NCBI RefSeq assembly: GCF_022771645.1
Contig: NZ_JALFCU010000080.1
Span: forward strand, 1 to 64,000
Length of the DNA stretch: 64,000 nt
From: Selenomonas sp.
GTDB lineage: Bacteria > Bacillota > Negativicutes > Selenomonadales > Selenomonadaceae
Direction of reading: 5' to 3'
A program made the position numbers and the translations under genes. The first letter of the stretch is position 1. Each line of letters starts with the position of its first letter. This document shows, piece after piece, positions 1 through 8,666 of the stretch. Under the pieces are notes generated by a model. The model made no database searches and was not told where the DNA came from. It saw only the letters and a list, made by a program, of their open reading frames with translations.

Positions 1-98
1 GCATCAACAACAAGATCAAGACGCTGCGCAGGCAGGCTTATGGCTATCCTGACGATGAATACTTCTTCTTGAAGCTCATCGACATGAGTCGCCATTAA
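1..98 (+). CDS. ISL3-family transposase, C-terminal fragment (cut by window edge)
   Basis: The last 32 codons of a transposase are visible, starting INNKIKTLRRQAYGY and ending MSRH before the TAA at 96-98. The NNKIKTLKRQAYGY pattern is characteristic of the C-terminal end of DDE transposases of the ISL3 family. The rest of the gene is upstream of the window, so it is unknown whether the enzyme is intact. Its strand is opposite to that of the polysaccharide genes it interrupts. Confidence 0.75.
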   Translation, partial: INNKIKTLRRQAYGYPDDEYFFLKLIDMSRH

Positions 99-140
99 CC
101 TGCCGGGGATTGCTCATCCCACAGGAAAAATGATTGAGCC
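1..140 (+). mobile_element. ISL3-like insertion sequence, right end only
   Basis: The window opens inside an insertion sequence. The transposase C-terminus is followed by about 40 bases that end in an ISL3-like terminal repeat; read on the minus strand it begins GGCTCAATCATTTTTCC. The junction at 140/141 is sharp, because the glycosyltransferase reading frame on the minus strand is intact up to Glu-Phe-Val and then runs into the repeat. The left end lies outside the window, so the 8-bp target duplication expected of ISL3 elements cannot be checked here. Confidence 0.7.
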
Positions 141-259
141 ACAAATTCCATGCTGTCAAGCGTTTGTGCTGCGAGACTATCCAGGCATTCATGAAGATAC
201 GGTTTCACATTGTAGACAGGGACGAGGACGGAAACTTTCACTGCTTCTTCCTGCTTCAT
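141..259 (-). pseudogene. Glycosyltransferase family 2, N-terminal stub cut by IS
   Basis: An ATG at 259 preceded by GAGGTAG opens a typical family 2 glycosyltransferase start: MKQEEAVKVSVLVPVYN followed by the usual helix ending in SMEFV. The frame then enters the insertion sequence at 140 and stops soon after. The nucleotide-sugar binding and catalytic DxD parts are therefore missing here. It was presumably the last or next gene of the glycosyltransferase series transcribed from the right. The remainder may survive on the far side of the insertion sequence, outside the window. Confidence 0.75.
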
Positions 260-273
260 TTTCTCTACCTCAC

Positions 274-1539
274 TCAATAGTACATCTTCCATCCTTCCAT
301 CACATTCTGAACACCGCATTCCAAAAGATGCGGGAGAACTTCTTTCGTGTGCCTCTTGCTCATCGCCACAAGGACGGCAACATCCCTCCCTTCCAAGTGC
401 TCCAATGTACAAACGGGCTTTCCCCAGAATGTTTCATTCCTTGGAACGGTTTCGATAAACCCTCGCCAAGGAATTTTGAGATTCTCCAACCATCGGGAAA
501 AATAATGTCCATAGAGTCCTGTCCCGTAAACGTAGAAGTGCGACGATTTCTGCGCAAATGTACGTATTTCTTCTCCCCATCTGTTTTTTCGTTCCAGATA
601 TTCCTTCATGGAAATTGTCGCAACGTGATCCCATTGCCACCGCAGTTCCGGCGTCCAAAGCGGTTCCATCATCGGCAGCCATTTTATAAAATACTTCCGC
701 ATACGCTCTGTATCTTCCAAAAAAATCTTTTCGCGCAAAAAAGATTCTCTCAACGGGAGTCCCATCTTCACAATAATATCCAAGAGCTCTGTAGCTAATT
801 GGGGATCGCACTTTCGCGCATCGTCAATAACTTCATCGTAAATTTCGAAATATGCCATGCGCTCCGAGCGGTAGGTTTGATGCATCATGCTCCTCTCATG
901 GATACGATAATGGTACCCTGGAGCAGGAACGTAGGAAGCTCGTCGAATACGCGATAAAAGATGATAGTTGACAAACGTGTCATCACCATAGTTCTGCGGC
1001 CATGCATCAAGAAACGCCTCGTCGCAAAAAAGTCCCCTGCGGTAAACCTTCCCCCACAATGCCCAATCAAAGCCCTGCCACGCAAACATCCGCCGCCCAG
1101 TCTCCTGTGCAGAAAATGTCATTGCTTGGGAGAGCAACGGAATTCTCGTCTTCTGTCCTTCCTTTGTTTCCAGTACAAAGCCACCGATGGAAATATCTAC
1201 GTCAACGTCTTCGGACATTGGTTTCAATAGCTGTGCAAAAAAACTTGCATCCACCCAGTCATCACTGTCAACAAATGCCACATATTCTCCTTGTGCTGCG
1301 CGAATACCAGCGACCCTCGCTGAAGACGAGCCTCCATTTTCTTTATGGATGACATGTATGCATGCGTACTTTTCTTCATAATCGTCACAAATCTCAGAAG
1401 AACCGTCCGTCGAACCATCATCAACCAACCAGATTTCGATGGGAACCGTTTGTTGCAAAAGGGATTCAACGCATTCTCCCAGATACGGTTCTGATTGATA
1501 AACAGGGATAACAATACTGAGCAGCCCCTTCTCCAGCAC
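274..1539 (-). CDS. Family 2 glycosyltransferase with C-terminal Rossmann-like module
   Basis: This 421-residue protein has a GT-A fold N-terminus: LSIVIPVYQSE near residue 7, VDDGSTD near 39-45 and the metal-binding VDSDDW near 90-95. From about residue 330 it carries an accessory nucleotide-binding-like segment containing YVYGTGLYGHYF, a module repeated in several neighbours. It probably transfers a sugar from a nucleotide donor during surface-polysaccharide assembly on the cytoplasmic face; donor and acceptor cannot be read from sequence. The start is a GTG at 1539 with GGAG about 10 bases upstream. The gene follows the DUF5672 gene after 13 bases, so the two are probably co-transcribed. 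Confidence 0.85.
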   Translation of the reverse strand: MLEKGLLSIVIPVYQSEPYLGECVESLLQQTVPIEIWLVDDGSTDGSSEICDDYEEKYACIHVIHKENGGSSSARVAGIRAAQGEYVAFVDSDDWVDASFFAQLLKPMSEDVDVDISIGGFVLETKEGQKTRIPLLSQAMTFSAQETGRRMFAWQGFDWALWGKVYRRGLFCDEAFLDAWPQNYGDDTFVNYHLLSRIRRASYVPAPGYHYRIHERSMMHQTYRSERMAYFEIYDEVIDDARKCDPQLATELLDIIVKMGLPLRESFLREKIFLEDTERMRKYFIKWLPMMEPLWTPELRWQWDHVATISMKEYLERKNRWGEEIRTFAQKSSHFYVYGTGLYGHYFSRWLENLKIPWRGFIETVPRNETFWGKPVCTLEHLEGRDVAVLVAMSKRHTKEVLPHLLECGVQNVMEGWKMYY

Positions 1540-1552
1540 AGCGCATCAACTC

Positions 1553-2755
1553 CTATGCTTCATGCATTCGCGTCCAGATTTTCTCATATGTATGTTCTAT
1601 GAGTTTTTTCTTGAATTCCTTGTACCCGAAAAAATCTCTCCCCACGCTATATCCTTTCCGCATCAGTTGTCCGGCAATCTCGTCTTCATACTTTGTCGTC
1701 GTAATCAAAACTCGCTGGTGTCCGAACTGCTGGAAGGCGTACGACGGTGTTGTGACGCGAATACCGTTCTCTGTCATCTGTCCATCACTCGCACGCGCAT
1801 CCAACAAGCAGAAGTTCTCATAGCCGTAGCGCGTCAGCAGCGCTCTAGCTTCTTGCCCGACACGACCGTTGCCCCACAGAAAATACATCTCGTGCACGGG
1901 AAGCATCCGATGCATCTCCTCTCGAACCAAGACTGACGGCCGCTCCATCAGGCGCGTGAAAAGAACGCCTCGCATGCGTTCCTTCTCCATCTCGTAGTAA
2001 TCAAAACGACCGTTTTCATAAGCCTGCGCGTCCATCGCATCCATCGTTTCCTTGTCGACGCATGGCGCGATCAAAGGGCGCCAAAGTGCGAAATACTGGC
2101 TTCTCGGCCAAGCATGGCAACCGAACGGGAACTGCCCTTGTTTGATTTTTCGCCACACATGTGCGACATCAAACTCGATAGCAAACGTCAAAGCTTCGCG
2201 AACGGATGGAACGGTAAAAGGAAGTGCCGGGTGTTTCCCGCAATATCCCCAGAAGCAATCTTCGGATGCTTCGAAGACGTCTTGCAATCCTGTACGCTCA
2301 TAGATTTCTGTTTTTCTACGCGTCATATCGAGACAAGCGCGGACTCTGCGCAGCGAAAATCCCCCGTTCCCAATATGGGCAGGCGATGCTGTCCAGTAAC
2401 TATATGGCATCGGTGCGCCCCAATAATCAAAGCCACGTGCGCAAAACGCGGAGAGATTTCCATGGAACACGAAGGCATCTAGCTGATAAATCAACAAGTA
2501 TTCATAGTCTAGAAACCGCTCATAAAACCGCTCGGACAGCATCAAGCGGCTATACGCCAGGCGTCCTTCAAAATCTTCGTTGGGAAAAAATTCCGCACGC
2601 TCCCCTGTTTTTTGCAAAAATCCGCGCAAGCGCTCGGGGGCGAGCAGAACGATTGGATAGCGGCCTAGGACACGGTGCAATTGGTTCAGGGAGACCTGCT
2701 CAAAAAGCGTTCGTTCTTCCCGATACACGGGGACGACAACCACAACTTCTTTCAA
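1553..2755 (-). CDS. DUF5672-type putative glycosyltransferase
   Basis: This 400-residue protein begins MKEVVVVVPVYREERTLFEQ and contains YEYLLIYQLDAFVF, GFDYWGAPMPY and HIGNGGFSLR, the hallmarks of DUF5672 proteins found in polysaccharide clusters. The family is presumed to be glycosyltransferase-like but its reaction is not established. The C-terminal third holds the FLWGNGRVGQEA accessory module. A TTG at 2755 is the only start that includes the conserved N-terminus, with GAGTGAG upstream. A paralogue with the same layout and the same TTG start lies at 8667-9833. Confidence 0.8.
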   Translation of the reverse strand: MKEVVVVVPVYREERTLFEQVSLNQLHRVLGRYPIVLLAPERLRGFLQKTGERAEFFPNEDFEGRLAYSRLMLSERFYERFLDYEYLLIYQLDAFVFHGNLSAFCARGFDYWGAPMPYSYWTASPAHIGNGGFSLRRVRACLDMTRRKTEIYERTGLQDVFEASEDCFWGYCGKHPALPFTVPSVREALTFAIEFDVAHVWRKIKQGQFPFGCHAWPRSQYFALWRPLIAPCVDKETMDAMDAQAYENGRFDYYEMEKERMRGVLFTRLMERPSVLVREEMHRMLPVHEMYFLWGNGRVGQEARALLTRYGYENFCLLDARASDGQMTENGIRVTTPSYAFQQFGHQRVLITTTKYEDEIAGQLMRKGYSVGRDFFGYKEFKKKLIEHTYEKIWTRMHEA

Positions 2756-2761
2756 CGATGC

Positions 2762-4078
2762 TCACTCATTTCTCCGCAAAATCCACTGCACGCCTTCCAT
2801 CAGCGTCTCCGCCTCACACTCCGCTTTCACTGCAAACGCACGATCGTTCCCTGCCTCTCCCGTCCGCACGAGCACGCTGCGCATTCCGGCGTTTTTTGCG
2901 GTCTGGATATCGCGTGTCGTGTCGCCGATCATCCACGACGGTGCGAGGTCGATGTGGTGGCGCTCGGCCATGGTGTCGATCATGCCGGTCTTTGGCTTAC
3001 GGCAGTTGCAGTCGATCTTGTAGGCGGGGTTCTCGCCTGGATAGCCTTTGTCGGGATGATGCGGGCAGTAGATGATGTCGTCGAGGTAGGCACCGCCTCT
3101 GCCTAGGAGCGTCTGCAGCCGCCGGTGGATGGCATTGACGTCCTCGATGGTGCAGAGGCCGCGGGCGACGACGGGCTGGTTCGTGCAGCAGATGGCGAGG
3201 TATTCCGACGCGTTGATGGCCCGCACGGCTTCGAGGACGGTGTCCTCGAGCACGAGCTCATCGGGCTGTGTCAGGAGGCCGACGTAGCGGTTCAACGTGC
3301 CGTCGCGGTCGAGGAAGATGGCTTTCTGCGGATGTTTGAGGTTCCTCTTTTGCGGGATGCCGATCGTGAGGTCGCGCTCGACGGCGGCGAGGCGTTCGGG
3401 GGTGCCGGCATCTTTGACGTATTCGGTCGAGCGGTAGCCGTAGACGGGTGCGCCATGGTCGAGCATGCTCTGGAGCACGTCTTTTTCAAGCGCGCATTTG
3501 CGCGGTATCGGCACATTGTCGCAAATGCTGCGCGAGAACAGGAACACGCCGGCGTTGACGATGTTCTCGTAGTCGTAGCTGCTGCGGTCGTTCGTCTTGC
3601 TGTCGAAGGCCGTCACACGCCCGGCTTCATCTAATACGACGAGGTCGGAATCGAACGAATGGCTATTCGGGTGGACGAAGAGCGTTGCCGCGCTGCCTTT
3701 TTCTCGGTGAAACGCCATCATGCGCTCGAAGTCGACGCTGAAAAACGCATCGGCATAGACGAAGGCGAACGTGTCGCCCGTCAGGAATGGCGGCAGATAG
3801 GCGAGCGCGCCCGCCGTGCCGAGCGGTTCGTCGGCGCGTTCCTCGATGTAGCGGATGCGGACGCCGAGGCGACCTCCGTCGCCAAAATCATCTTGGATGA
3901 CGTGTCCGAGGTAGCCGACGATGAGGATGATGTCCGTGAAGCCGTTCGCCCGGAGTTCCTCCATCTGCCACGCGAGGAGCGGCTTCCCCGCGATCTCTAC
4001 CATCGGCTTCGGGATGACGTTTTTCGTGACGCTGGAGAGGCGCGTGCCACGGCCTCCCGCCTGGATTACGGCTTGCAT
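2762..4078 (-). CDS. hddC-gmhB: Fused heptose-1-phosphate nucleotidyltransferase and heptose bisphosphate phosphatase
   Basis: The protein joins two enzymes of GDP-D-glycero-D-manno-heptose synthesis. Residues 1 to about 235 form a sugar nucleotidyltransferase with the GGRGTRLSSVTKNVIPKP signature (HddC-like). From about residue 255 a HAD phosphatase follows, with FLDRDGTLNR and a zinc-binding CPHHPDKGY...CNCRKPKTGM pattern typical of GmhB. The phosphatase would remove the 7-phosphate and the transferase would activate the 1-phosphate. The start codon lies inside the end of the preceding epimerase gene (13-base overlap), which implies translational coupling. With hddA just upstream and gmhA at 23955 the pathway is nearly complete. 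GTP as the nucleotide is inferred from family and context. Confidence 0.88.
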   Translation of the reverse strand: MQAVIQAGGRGTRLSSVTKNVIPKPMVEIAGKPLLAWQMEELRANGFTDIILIVGYLGHVIQDDFGDGGRLGVRIRYIEERADEPLGTAGALAYLPPFLTGDTFAFVYADAFFSVDFERMMAFHREKGSAATLFVHPNSHSFDSDLVVLDEAGRVTAFDSKTNDRSSYDYENIVNAGVFLFSRSICDNVPIPRKCALEKDVLQSMLDHGAPVYGYRSTEYVKDAGTPERLAAVERDLTIGIPQKRNLKHPQKAIFLDRDGTLNRYVGLLTQPDELVLEDTVLEAVRAINASEYLAICCTNQPVVARGLCTIEDVNAIHRRLQTLLGRGGAYLDDIIYCPHHPDKGYPGENPAYKIDCNCRKPKTGMIDTMAERHHIDLAPSWMIGDTTRDIQTAKNAGMRSVLVRTGEAGNDRAFAVKAECEAETLMEGVQWILRRNE

Positions 4079-5013
4079 GCGTTCACCATCCAGCGCGCCG
4101 CGAGGCGCACGGCTTCGTCCGACGTGTGCTTGGCGTGCCAGCCTGTGGCGTGAATCTTGCGGAGGTCGTACTGGAAGCGCGGCACGTCGCCTTTCCAGCC
4201 GCCCGCGCCGCCCGTGTAGCGGTACGCCACGTCCGTGAGCCCCATTTCCTCGCAGATGATGTCGGCGATGCGTGTCACGCTCGTCGCGGTCCCGACGCCG
4301 ATGTTGTAGAGCGTCACGCCTTGCGGCACGTCGAGGTACGCGACGATCGCCTCGACGAGGTCGCGCACGTAGAGGTACGGCTTCGTCTGGCGGCCGTCGC
4401 CGAGGATTTCGAGCTCGTGCGGATTTTTGCGAAGTTTCTGCACGAAATCATGGACGACGCCGTGCGTGAGGTTCGGCCCGATGACGTTCGGGAAGCGGAA
4501 CACGAGCGCGTGCATGTCGTTCATGTACGCGTACGCGGAAATGAGCGCCTCGCTGCCGAGCTTCGCCGCGCCGTAATACGAGACGGGCGCGAGATTCGGC
4601 GTCGTCTCGCTGAGGAGTTCGCCCTTTTTGTCGCCATAGACCGCCGACGTCGACGCGAAGAAGAAACGTTTCACGCCGCATGTGCGCATCGCCTGCAAGA
4701 GATGGAACGTCGTGGCATACGTGTGCGCGTACTCGACAGCGGGATCCTGTGCGCTCGCCTGGATGTCGGAATTCGCAGCGAGATGCAGGACGCAGTCCGG
4801 CTGCTCCGCCTTCATAATGTCGAGCAACCGCGCTTCGTCGCAGATGTCCTCCTGATAAAAATGAAACGACGTGTTTTCTCCAAACGCTTGGATATTTTCC
4901 CGCGTGCCGAGATAAAAATCATCGATGCACGCGACGGTATGGCCGTGCGCCAGCAGGACATCGACCAAGTTGCTGCCGATGAAGCCGGCACCGCCCGCGA
5001 CCAGAACACGCAT
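4066..5013 (-). CDS. NAD-dependent nucleotide-sugar epimerase/dehydratase
   Basis: This is a 315-residue extended short-chain dehydrogenase with the N-terminal GGAGFIGSNLVD dinucleotide-binding motif, the FASTSAVYGD segment and the catalytic SYYGAAK (Tyr-x3-Lys). Length and motifs match UDP-glucose 4-epimerase or heptose-modifying epimerases. It sits between hddA and the hddC-gmhB fusion and overlaps the latter, so a GDP-heptose or related sugar nucleotide is a plausible substrate, but this is inferred from context only. The start is an ATG at 5013. Confidence 0.85.
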   Translation of the reverse strand: MRVLVAGGAGFIGSNLVDVLLAHGHTVACIDDFYLGTRENIQAFGENTSFHFYQEDICDEARLLDIMKAEQPDCVLHLAANSDIQASAQDPAVEYAHTYATTFHLLQAMRTCGVKRFFFASTSAVYGDKKGELLSETTPNLAPVSYYGAAKLGSEALISAYAYMNDMHALVFRFPNVIGPNLTHGVVHDFVQKLRKNPHELEILGDGRQTKPYLYVRDLVEAIVAYLDVPQGVTLYNIGVGTATSVTRIADIICEEMGLTDVAYRYTGGAGGWKGDVPRFQYDLRKIHATGWHAKHTSDEAVRLAARWMVNACKP

Positions 5014-5024
5014 TCCCTGTCACC

Positions 5025-6011
5025 TCAATCCCAATATTTGTCGCCGATGTAAATAACGGACGAGCCGTCGCGCTCGAAATGGAAGTCGAACGCGCGCAAG
5101 CCGAGTGCCGCCCGCAAGCGTTCCTGCTGCTCCTGCTCGCAGTAGAACAGGAAGAAGCCGCCGCCGCCCGCGCCGAGCAATTTGCCGCCGAGTGCGCCAC
5201 TGCGCATCGCCTTGGCGTAGATCGCGTCGATCTCCGGCCGCGTGATGCCATTCGCGAGCGTGCGCTTGCGCTGCCAGCCCTCGTCGAGGATGCGGCCGAA
5301 CGACGAGAGGTCGTTTGCTTCGAGCGCCGCCTTCATGTCCCGCGCGAGCTGCGTCATCGCGCGAAGCGATGCCACCTTGTCCGTCTGCGACATGTTCGCC
5401 GACTGCTTTGAGAGGATGGCGTTCGCGTCATGCTTCAGCCCCGTGTAGAACAGTATGAGGTTCGCGTCGAGCCGCCGGTACGTCTCCGGCTGCATCACGA
5501 TGGGTTCGACGGAGACACTTTCGTCTGCATGGAAACGGATGAAGTTCAGCCCGCCGAACGCCGCCGCGTACTGGTCCTGCTTGCCGATGGGCGAGCCGAG
5601 CTTTTCGATCTCGACCTTGCACGCCTCTTTCGCGAGCCAGCCTTTCGACACAAACTTCCCGTGGTAGCTGTTCACCGCATGCAGCAGCCCGACCGTGAAC
5701 GTGCTCGACGACCCGAGCCCCGTCCCCGCCGGCACATCCGCCGTGCTGACGATCTCCACGCCATGCAGGCCGTAGTCGTCCAGCACGCAACGGAAGATCC
5801 GATGCTGGATGTCGCGGATATCGTCCACGAGCTCCGTCTGCGAATACTTCAGCAGCGTCTGGTGCTCGTCAAAATACGGATGAATGACGATGTAGCAATA
5901 CTTGTTGATGCTCGTCGACAGCACGCAGCCCTCGTGCTGCCGGTAAAACGAGCTCAAATCGCTCCCGCCGCCGCAAAAACTGATGCGGAACGGGGTCTTT
6001 GTGATAATCAC
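5025..6011 (-). CDS. hddA: D-glycero-alpha-D-manno-heptose-7-phosphate kinase
   Basis: This 328-residue GHMP kinase starts MIITKTPFRISFCGGGSDL, the characteristic HddA N-terminus. It has the ATP-binding DVPAGTGLGSSSTF motif near residue 96 and GGKLLGAGGGGFFLFY near the C-terminus. HddA phosphorylates heptose 7-phosphate at C1 in the alpha configuration, the step before GmhB and HddC. The start is a GTG at 6011, with GAAGGAG about 12 bases upstream. It is followed after 11 bases by an epimerase gene and then the fused hddC-gmhB, so three steps are encoded consecutively. Confidence 0.9.
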   Translation of the reverse strand: MIITKTPFRISFCGGGSDLSSFYRQHEGCVLSTSINKYCYIVIHPYFDEHQTLLKYSQTELVDDIRDIQHRIFRCVLDDYGLHGVEIVSTADVPAGTGLGSSSTFTVGLLHAVNSYHGKFVSKGWLAKEACKVEIEKLGSPIGKQDQYAAAFGGLNFIRFHADESVSVEPIVMQPETYRRLDANLILFYTGLKHDANAILSKQSANMSQTDKVASLRAMTQLARDMKAALEANDLSSFGRILDEGWQRKRTLANGITRPEIDAIYAKAMRSGALGGKLLGAGGGGFFLFYCEQEQQERLRAALGLRAFDFHFERDGSSVIYIGDKYWD

Positions 6012-6017
6012 AGATGG

Positions 6018-7241
6018 TCATGTCTCCTTCTCTGGCGTCGTGAGTTCTTCAATTGGCACGCGCAGCTGATCTTGTGTCAGCACGCTTTCGATGTAGCACC
6101 AATGCGAAAAGCCTGCGCCATCCAGCTGCTTTGCGATCTCAAAGCGATAATTACGCGTCGAGATGATGACGGGGATGTCGCGCGGCTCTTGGAGGAGATC
6201 GTCAAACTGACGGATGACCACACCGCAAAGCGACTGCCCGGCCTTCTTCGCATCGTTGTCCACAAGATAACGGACGCGCACGCCTGGCGGAAGCTGGTGC
6301 AGGAGACGGGCGGCATCCCGGCCTGAGCCAAAGACGACAACAGGCACATCGCCGAAGTCTGCCAGCTGCGGTGCGTAACGCATATATGACGCCATTTCCG
6401 GGAAATGCTTGTTGACAAACCATTGTGCCACCTGAACAACATCGGTTTGAAAATCATTCGTGAACATGGCATTTTGCAGATTCATGCAAATCAAGTGGAC
6501 AAGTTCGCTCCGATAATTCGCGATAACACCATGTGCATGGAGAAACGGCATCGCGAAATCTGCAGCGTACGCAAAATCCGTGAACGATGTAACAGGAACA
6601 AAGCTCAAGCTGTTCGGATTCGATGCATTGTAGCAATACAGTGGCTCACGACAAAGGGCGATTTTTTTTGCGACAGCCGCCGTCATGAGATACATTGTCA
6701 CATCTTCGCATTGCCCGTCGTACATCGTGATTCCATGTTCCAACAACCATGCTTGACGATACATCCTCGACCAGACAGCAAAGATGGGCATCTTTCGCAA
6801 GAAACCTGCAAAATCTACCGGATGCACGCCATCCACCAACGGCAGGACATCTCGCCCATCCAAATCACCACCACAGGTCTCGTATCCACAACAAGACACA
6901 TCAACTGACGCATCTGCCGCGAGCGGAGTCACCAATGTTTCCAAAAACGTCGGCTGCACCCAGTCATCCGCATCGACATAAGCGATATATTCCCCCTTGG
7001 CGATAGGCAACGCATAATTACGCGCATCGCCAAGACTATGATCCTTGCGGCTGACGATGATGATGCGCGCGTCCTTCCTCTGCCATGCGATGCACTTCTC
7101 GAGCGAAGCATCCTTGCAACGCCCCACCATCAGCAGAAGCTCGAAATCCTGATACGTCTGCGAAAGGATGGACGCGATGCAACGGTCGAGATACGATTCG
7201 TTGTTCAGGACGGGGACAATGACAGAAATCAATGCCGACAC
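6018..7241 (-). CDS. Family 2 glycosyltransferase, variant nucleotide-binding motif
   Basis: The 407-residue protein begins with ISVIVPVLNNESYLDRC and has a metal-binding YVDADDW near residues 89-95, so it is a GT-A family 2 enzyme. The usual DDGSxD motif is replaced by LMVGRCKDASL, a change shared with the paralogue at 9888-11090. The C-terminal part contains VVVFGSGRDAARLL, another copy of the accessory Rossmann-like module. The start is a GTG directly after the stop of the family 4 glycosyltransferase gene, so translation is likely coupled. The role is presumably polysaccharide chain assembly; the specificity is unknown. Confidence 0.82.
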   Translation of the reverse strand: MSALISVIVPVLNNESYLDRCIASILSQTYQDFELLLMVGRCKDASLEKCIAWQRKDARIIIVSRKDHSLGDARNYALPIAKGEYIAYVDADDWVQPTFLETLVTPLAADASVDVSCCGYETCGGDLDGRDVLPLVDGVHPVDFAGFLRKMPIFAVWSRMYRQAWLLEHGITMYDGQCEDVTMYLMTAAVAKKIALCREPLYCYNASNPNSLSFVPVTSFTDFAYAADFAMPFLHAHGVIANYRSELVHLICMNLQNAMFTNDFQTDVVQVAQWFVNKHFPEMASYMRYAPQLADFGDVPVVVFGSGRDAARLLHQLPPGVRVRYLVDNDAKKAGQSLCGVVIRQFDDLLQEPRDIPVIISTRNYRFEIAKQLDGAGFSHWCYIESVLTQDQLRVPIEELTTPEKET

Positions 7242-8465
7242 CTACGCTTTCTCTGACTCGGCCTGCAACAACGCCTGTTCCAAACGTTCGCCGAATGCAT
7301 CCATCGTGAAATATTCTTCATAAACCATCCGGCCCCGTCTTCCGATAGCGTCCCATTGCGGTCGAGCCTTCCAGATACGCTCCAATGCATCTGCCAAATG
7401 CTCCGGCTGGTTGTCCTCGCAAACGAATCCATTGACACCATCTTCCAAGTACGACGCTATCCCTGTATTCCGTGTCGTCAGACATACTTTTGCATGCATC
7501 AGCCCCTCAATACATGTCATCGACATCGTCTCCTCTTGCGACGCGCAGACAACGACATCAATGCTTCGATAGGCCGTTTCCATTTTCTCGCGCGTCAAGA
7601 TTCCTTTGAAGCGCGCAAACGGGCATTGTTGCACGAGGTCAGAAACCTCCCTTCCGTAAGCATTGTCACTCTCGCTGCCGATCAGCCAAACTTCAAACGG
7701 CATCCTCCTCAATTTTCTCCAAAGCACTCGTGCTGCCTGCAAAAGCTCCCTCTGCCCTTTCAGTGCTTGGATCCCCCCAATGATGGCAAACACAGGGATC
7801 TCATGCCGAGCCTGTTCGTGCGTCCAAGTATCGGGAATCCCATACGGAAGAACGCCAATGGGAACCTCCGGATAGTATCCAGAAAACACGCGCGATGCAA
7901 TTGGACTCACCCCGAAAATTTGAAGACCACCCATCTGCGTGGAAGAATCATATCGAGAAAACTGATAACGAAAATGGGGATAGATTGCGGAATACGGTTC
8001 TCCTGCTTCATGAAGCCACCAGATTACGGGAAGAATCCTCCGCATGGAGCATGCCACTTGGATATTTTGGAAAACATTGACGATAAGTATGTCATACTGC
8101 CCGATCCATTCCCGCTCCTTGTCTCCAAGGTAAGGCAACGTCGGGCACGCGACGAACTCCACGCCCATCGCCTGGACATCACGTGCCAAATCTGGATGTA
8201 TCGCAGAAGCCGTGAGCGTCACATCATAGCCTCGTGCTTGGAGCGCCTGTGCCGCATAAACGGCAACTATTGTGCCGCCATCATAATTCATGGCATACGC
8301 GACAATGAGAATGCGTTTTTTCTCTCGGCACGATGCCGCCCGTATTGGAAGGGCAACCGTTCCCGCAACCTTGGCTGCGAGATATTCCTCATAAAAAGAA
8401 ATTCGCGCTGCAGAAACACCGCGTTGCAGCAGCTGCTCACGCATTTCGCGGATGCTCGCGCTCAT
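7242..8465 (-). CDS. Family 4 glycosyltransferase (GT-B fold), separated from its N-terminal module by a frameshift
   Basis: This 407-residue stretch is a GT4 enzyme. It contains RILIVAYAMNYDGGTIVA, a mid-protein VFAIIGGIQALKGQ (beta strand before the donor site) and CASQEETMSMTCIEGLMHAK, the EX7E-type donor-binding region. The reading frame continues upstream of the first ATG (8465) with convincing coding sequence (VDGRPVYLPGELSGISYDRIIL) as far as the A6 tract at 8537-8542. There the frame is lost relative to the start of the module at 8656. The ATG at 8465 may still permit expression of the glycosyltransferase alone. The gene is followed immediately by a family 2 glycosyltransferase. Confidence 0.82.
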   Translation of the reverse strand: MSASIREMREQLLQRGVSAARISFYEEYLAAKVAGTVALPIRAASCREKKRILIVAYAMNYDGGTIVAVYAAQALQARGYDVTLTASAIHPDLARDVQAMGVEFVACPTLPYLGDKEREWIGQYDILIVNVFQNIQVACSMRRILPVIWWLHEAGEPYSAIYPHFRYQFSRYDSSTQMGGLQIFGVSPIASRVFSGYYPEVPIGVLPYGIPDTWTHEQARHEIPVFAIIGGIQALKGQRELLQAARVLWRKLRRMPFEVWLIGSESDNAYGREVSDLVQQCPFARFKGILTREKMETAYRSIDVVVCASQEETMSMTCIEGLMHAKVCLTTRNTGIASYLEDGVNGFVCEDNQPEHLADALERIWKARPQWDAIGRRGRMVYEEYFTMDAFGERLEQALLQAESEKA

Positions 8466-8656
8466 GAGGATGATGCGATCATAGGAAATGCCAGAAAGCT
8501 CTCCCGGCAGGTAAACCGGTCGTCCATCAACGATGCTTTTTTCTCGGCGCGATTATCCAGGAAGCCGACGATTTCATCTTGCCCTAACATGGCATACAGC
8601 TTTTCACGTCTCCGCTGATAAAACCGCCCAGTCCCAAACAATAAAAGTTTTTCCAA
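8462..8656 (-). CDS. N-terminal Rossmann-like module of the downstream family 4 glycosyltransferase (out of frame)
   Basis: A TTG at 8656, preceded by GAGGAAAG at a 7-base spacing inside the end of the upstream gene, opens LEKLLLFGTGRFYQRR and continues to FLDNRAEKK. This is the FGxGxxx accessory module seen elsewhere in the locus. At the run of six A (minus strand, 8537-8542) the frame departs, and the remaining residues up to the stop at 8462 look non-native. One extra A, or a -1 slip, would rejoin EKK to S-IVDGRPVYLPGE and make a single protein of about 470 residues with the GT4 domain. It could be a sequencing indel, a real disruption or a switchable site. Confidence 0.65.
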   Translation of the reverse strand: MEKLLLFGTGRFYQRRREKLYAMLGQDEIVGFLDNRAEKKASLMDDRFTCRESFLAFPMIASSS

Positions 8657-8666
8657 TGGTCTTTCC

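Noticed and set aside
8537..8542. Programmed -1 frameshift at the A6 tract
   Set aside because: The heptamer is G-AAA-AAA, which allows slippage only partly, and I see no obvious downstream stimulatory structure. An indel or sequencing error is at least as likely, so I report the frameshift but not recoding.
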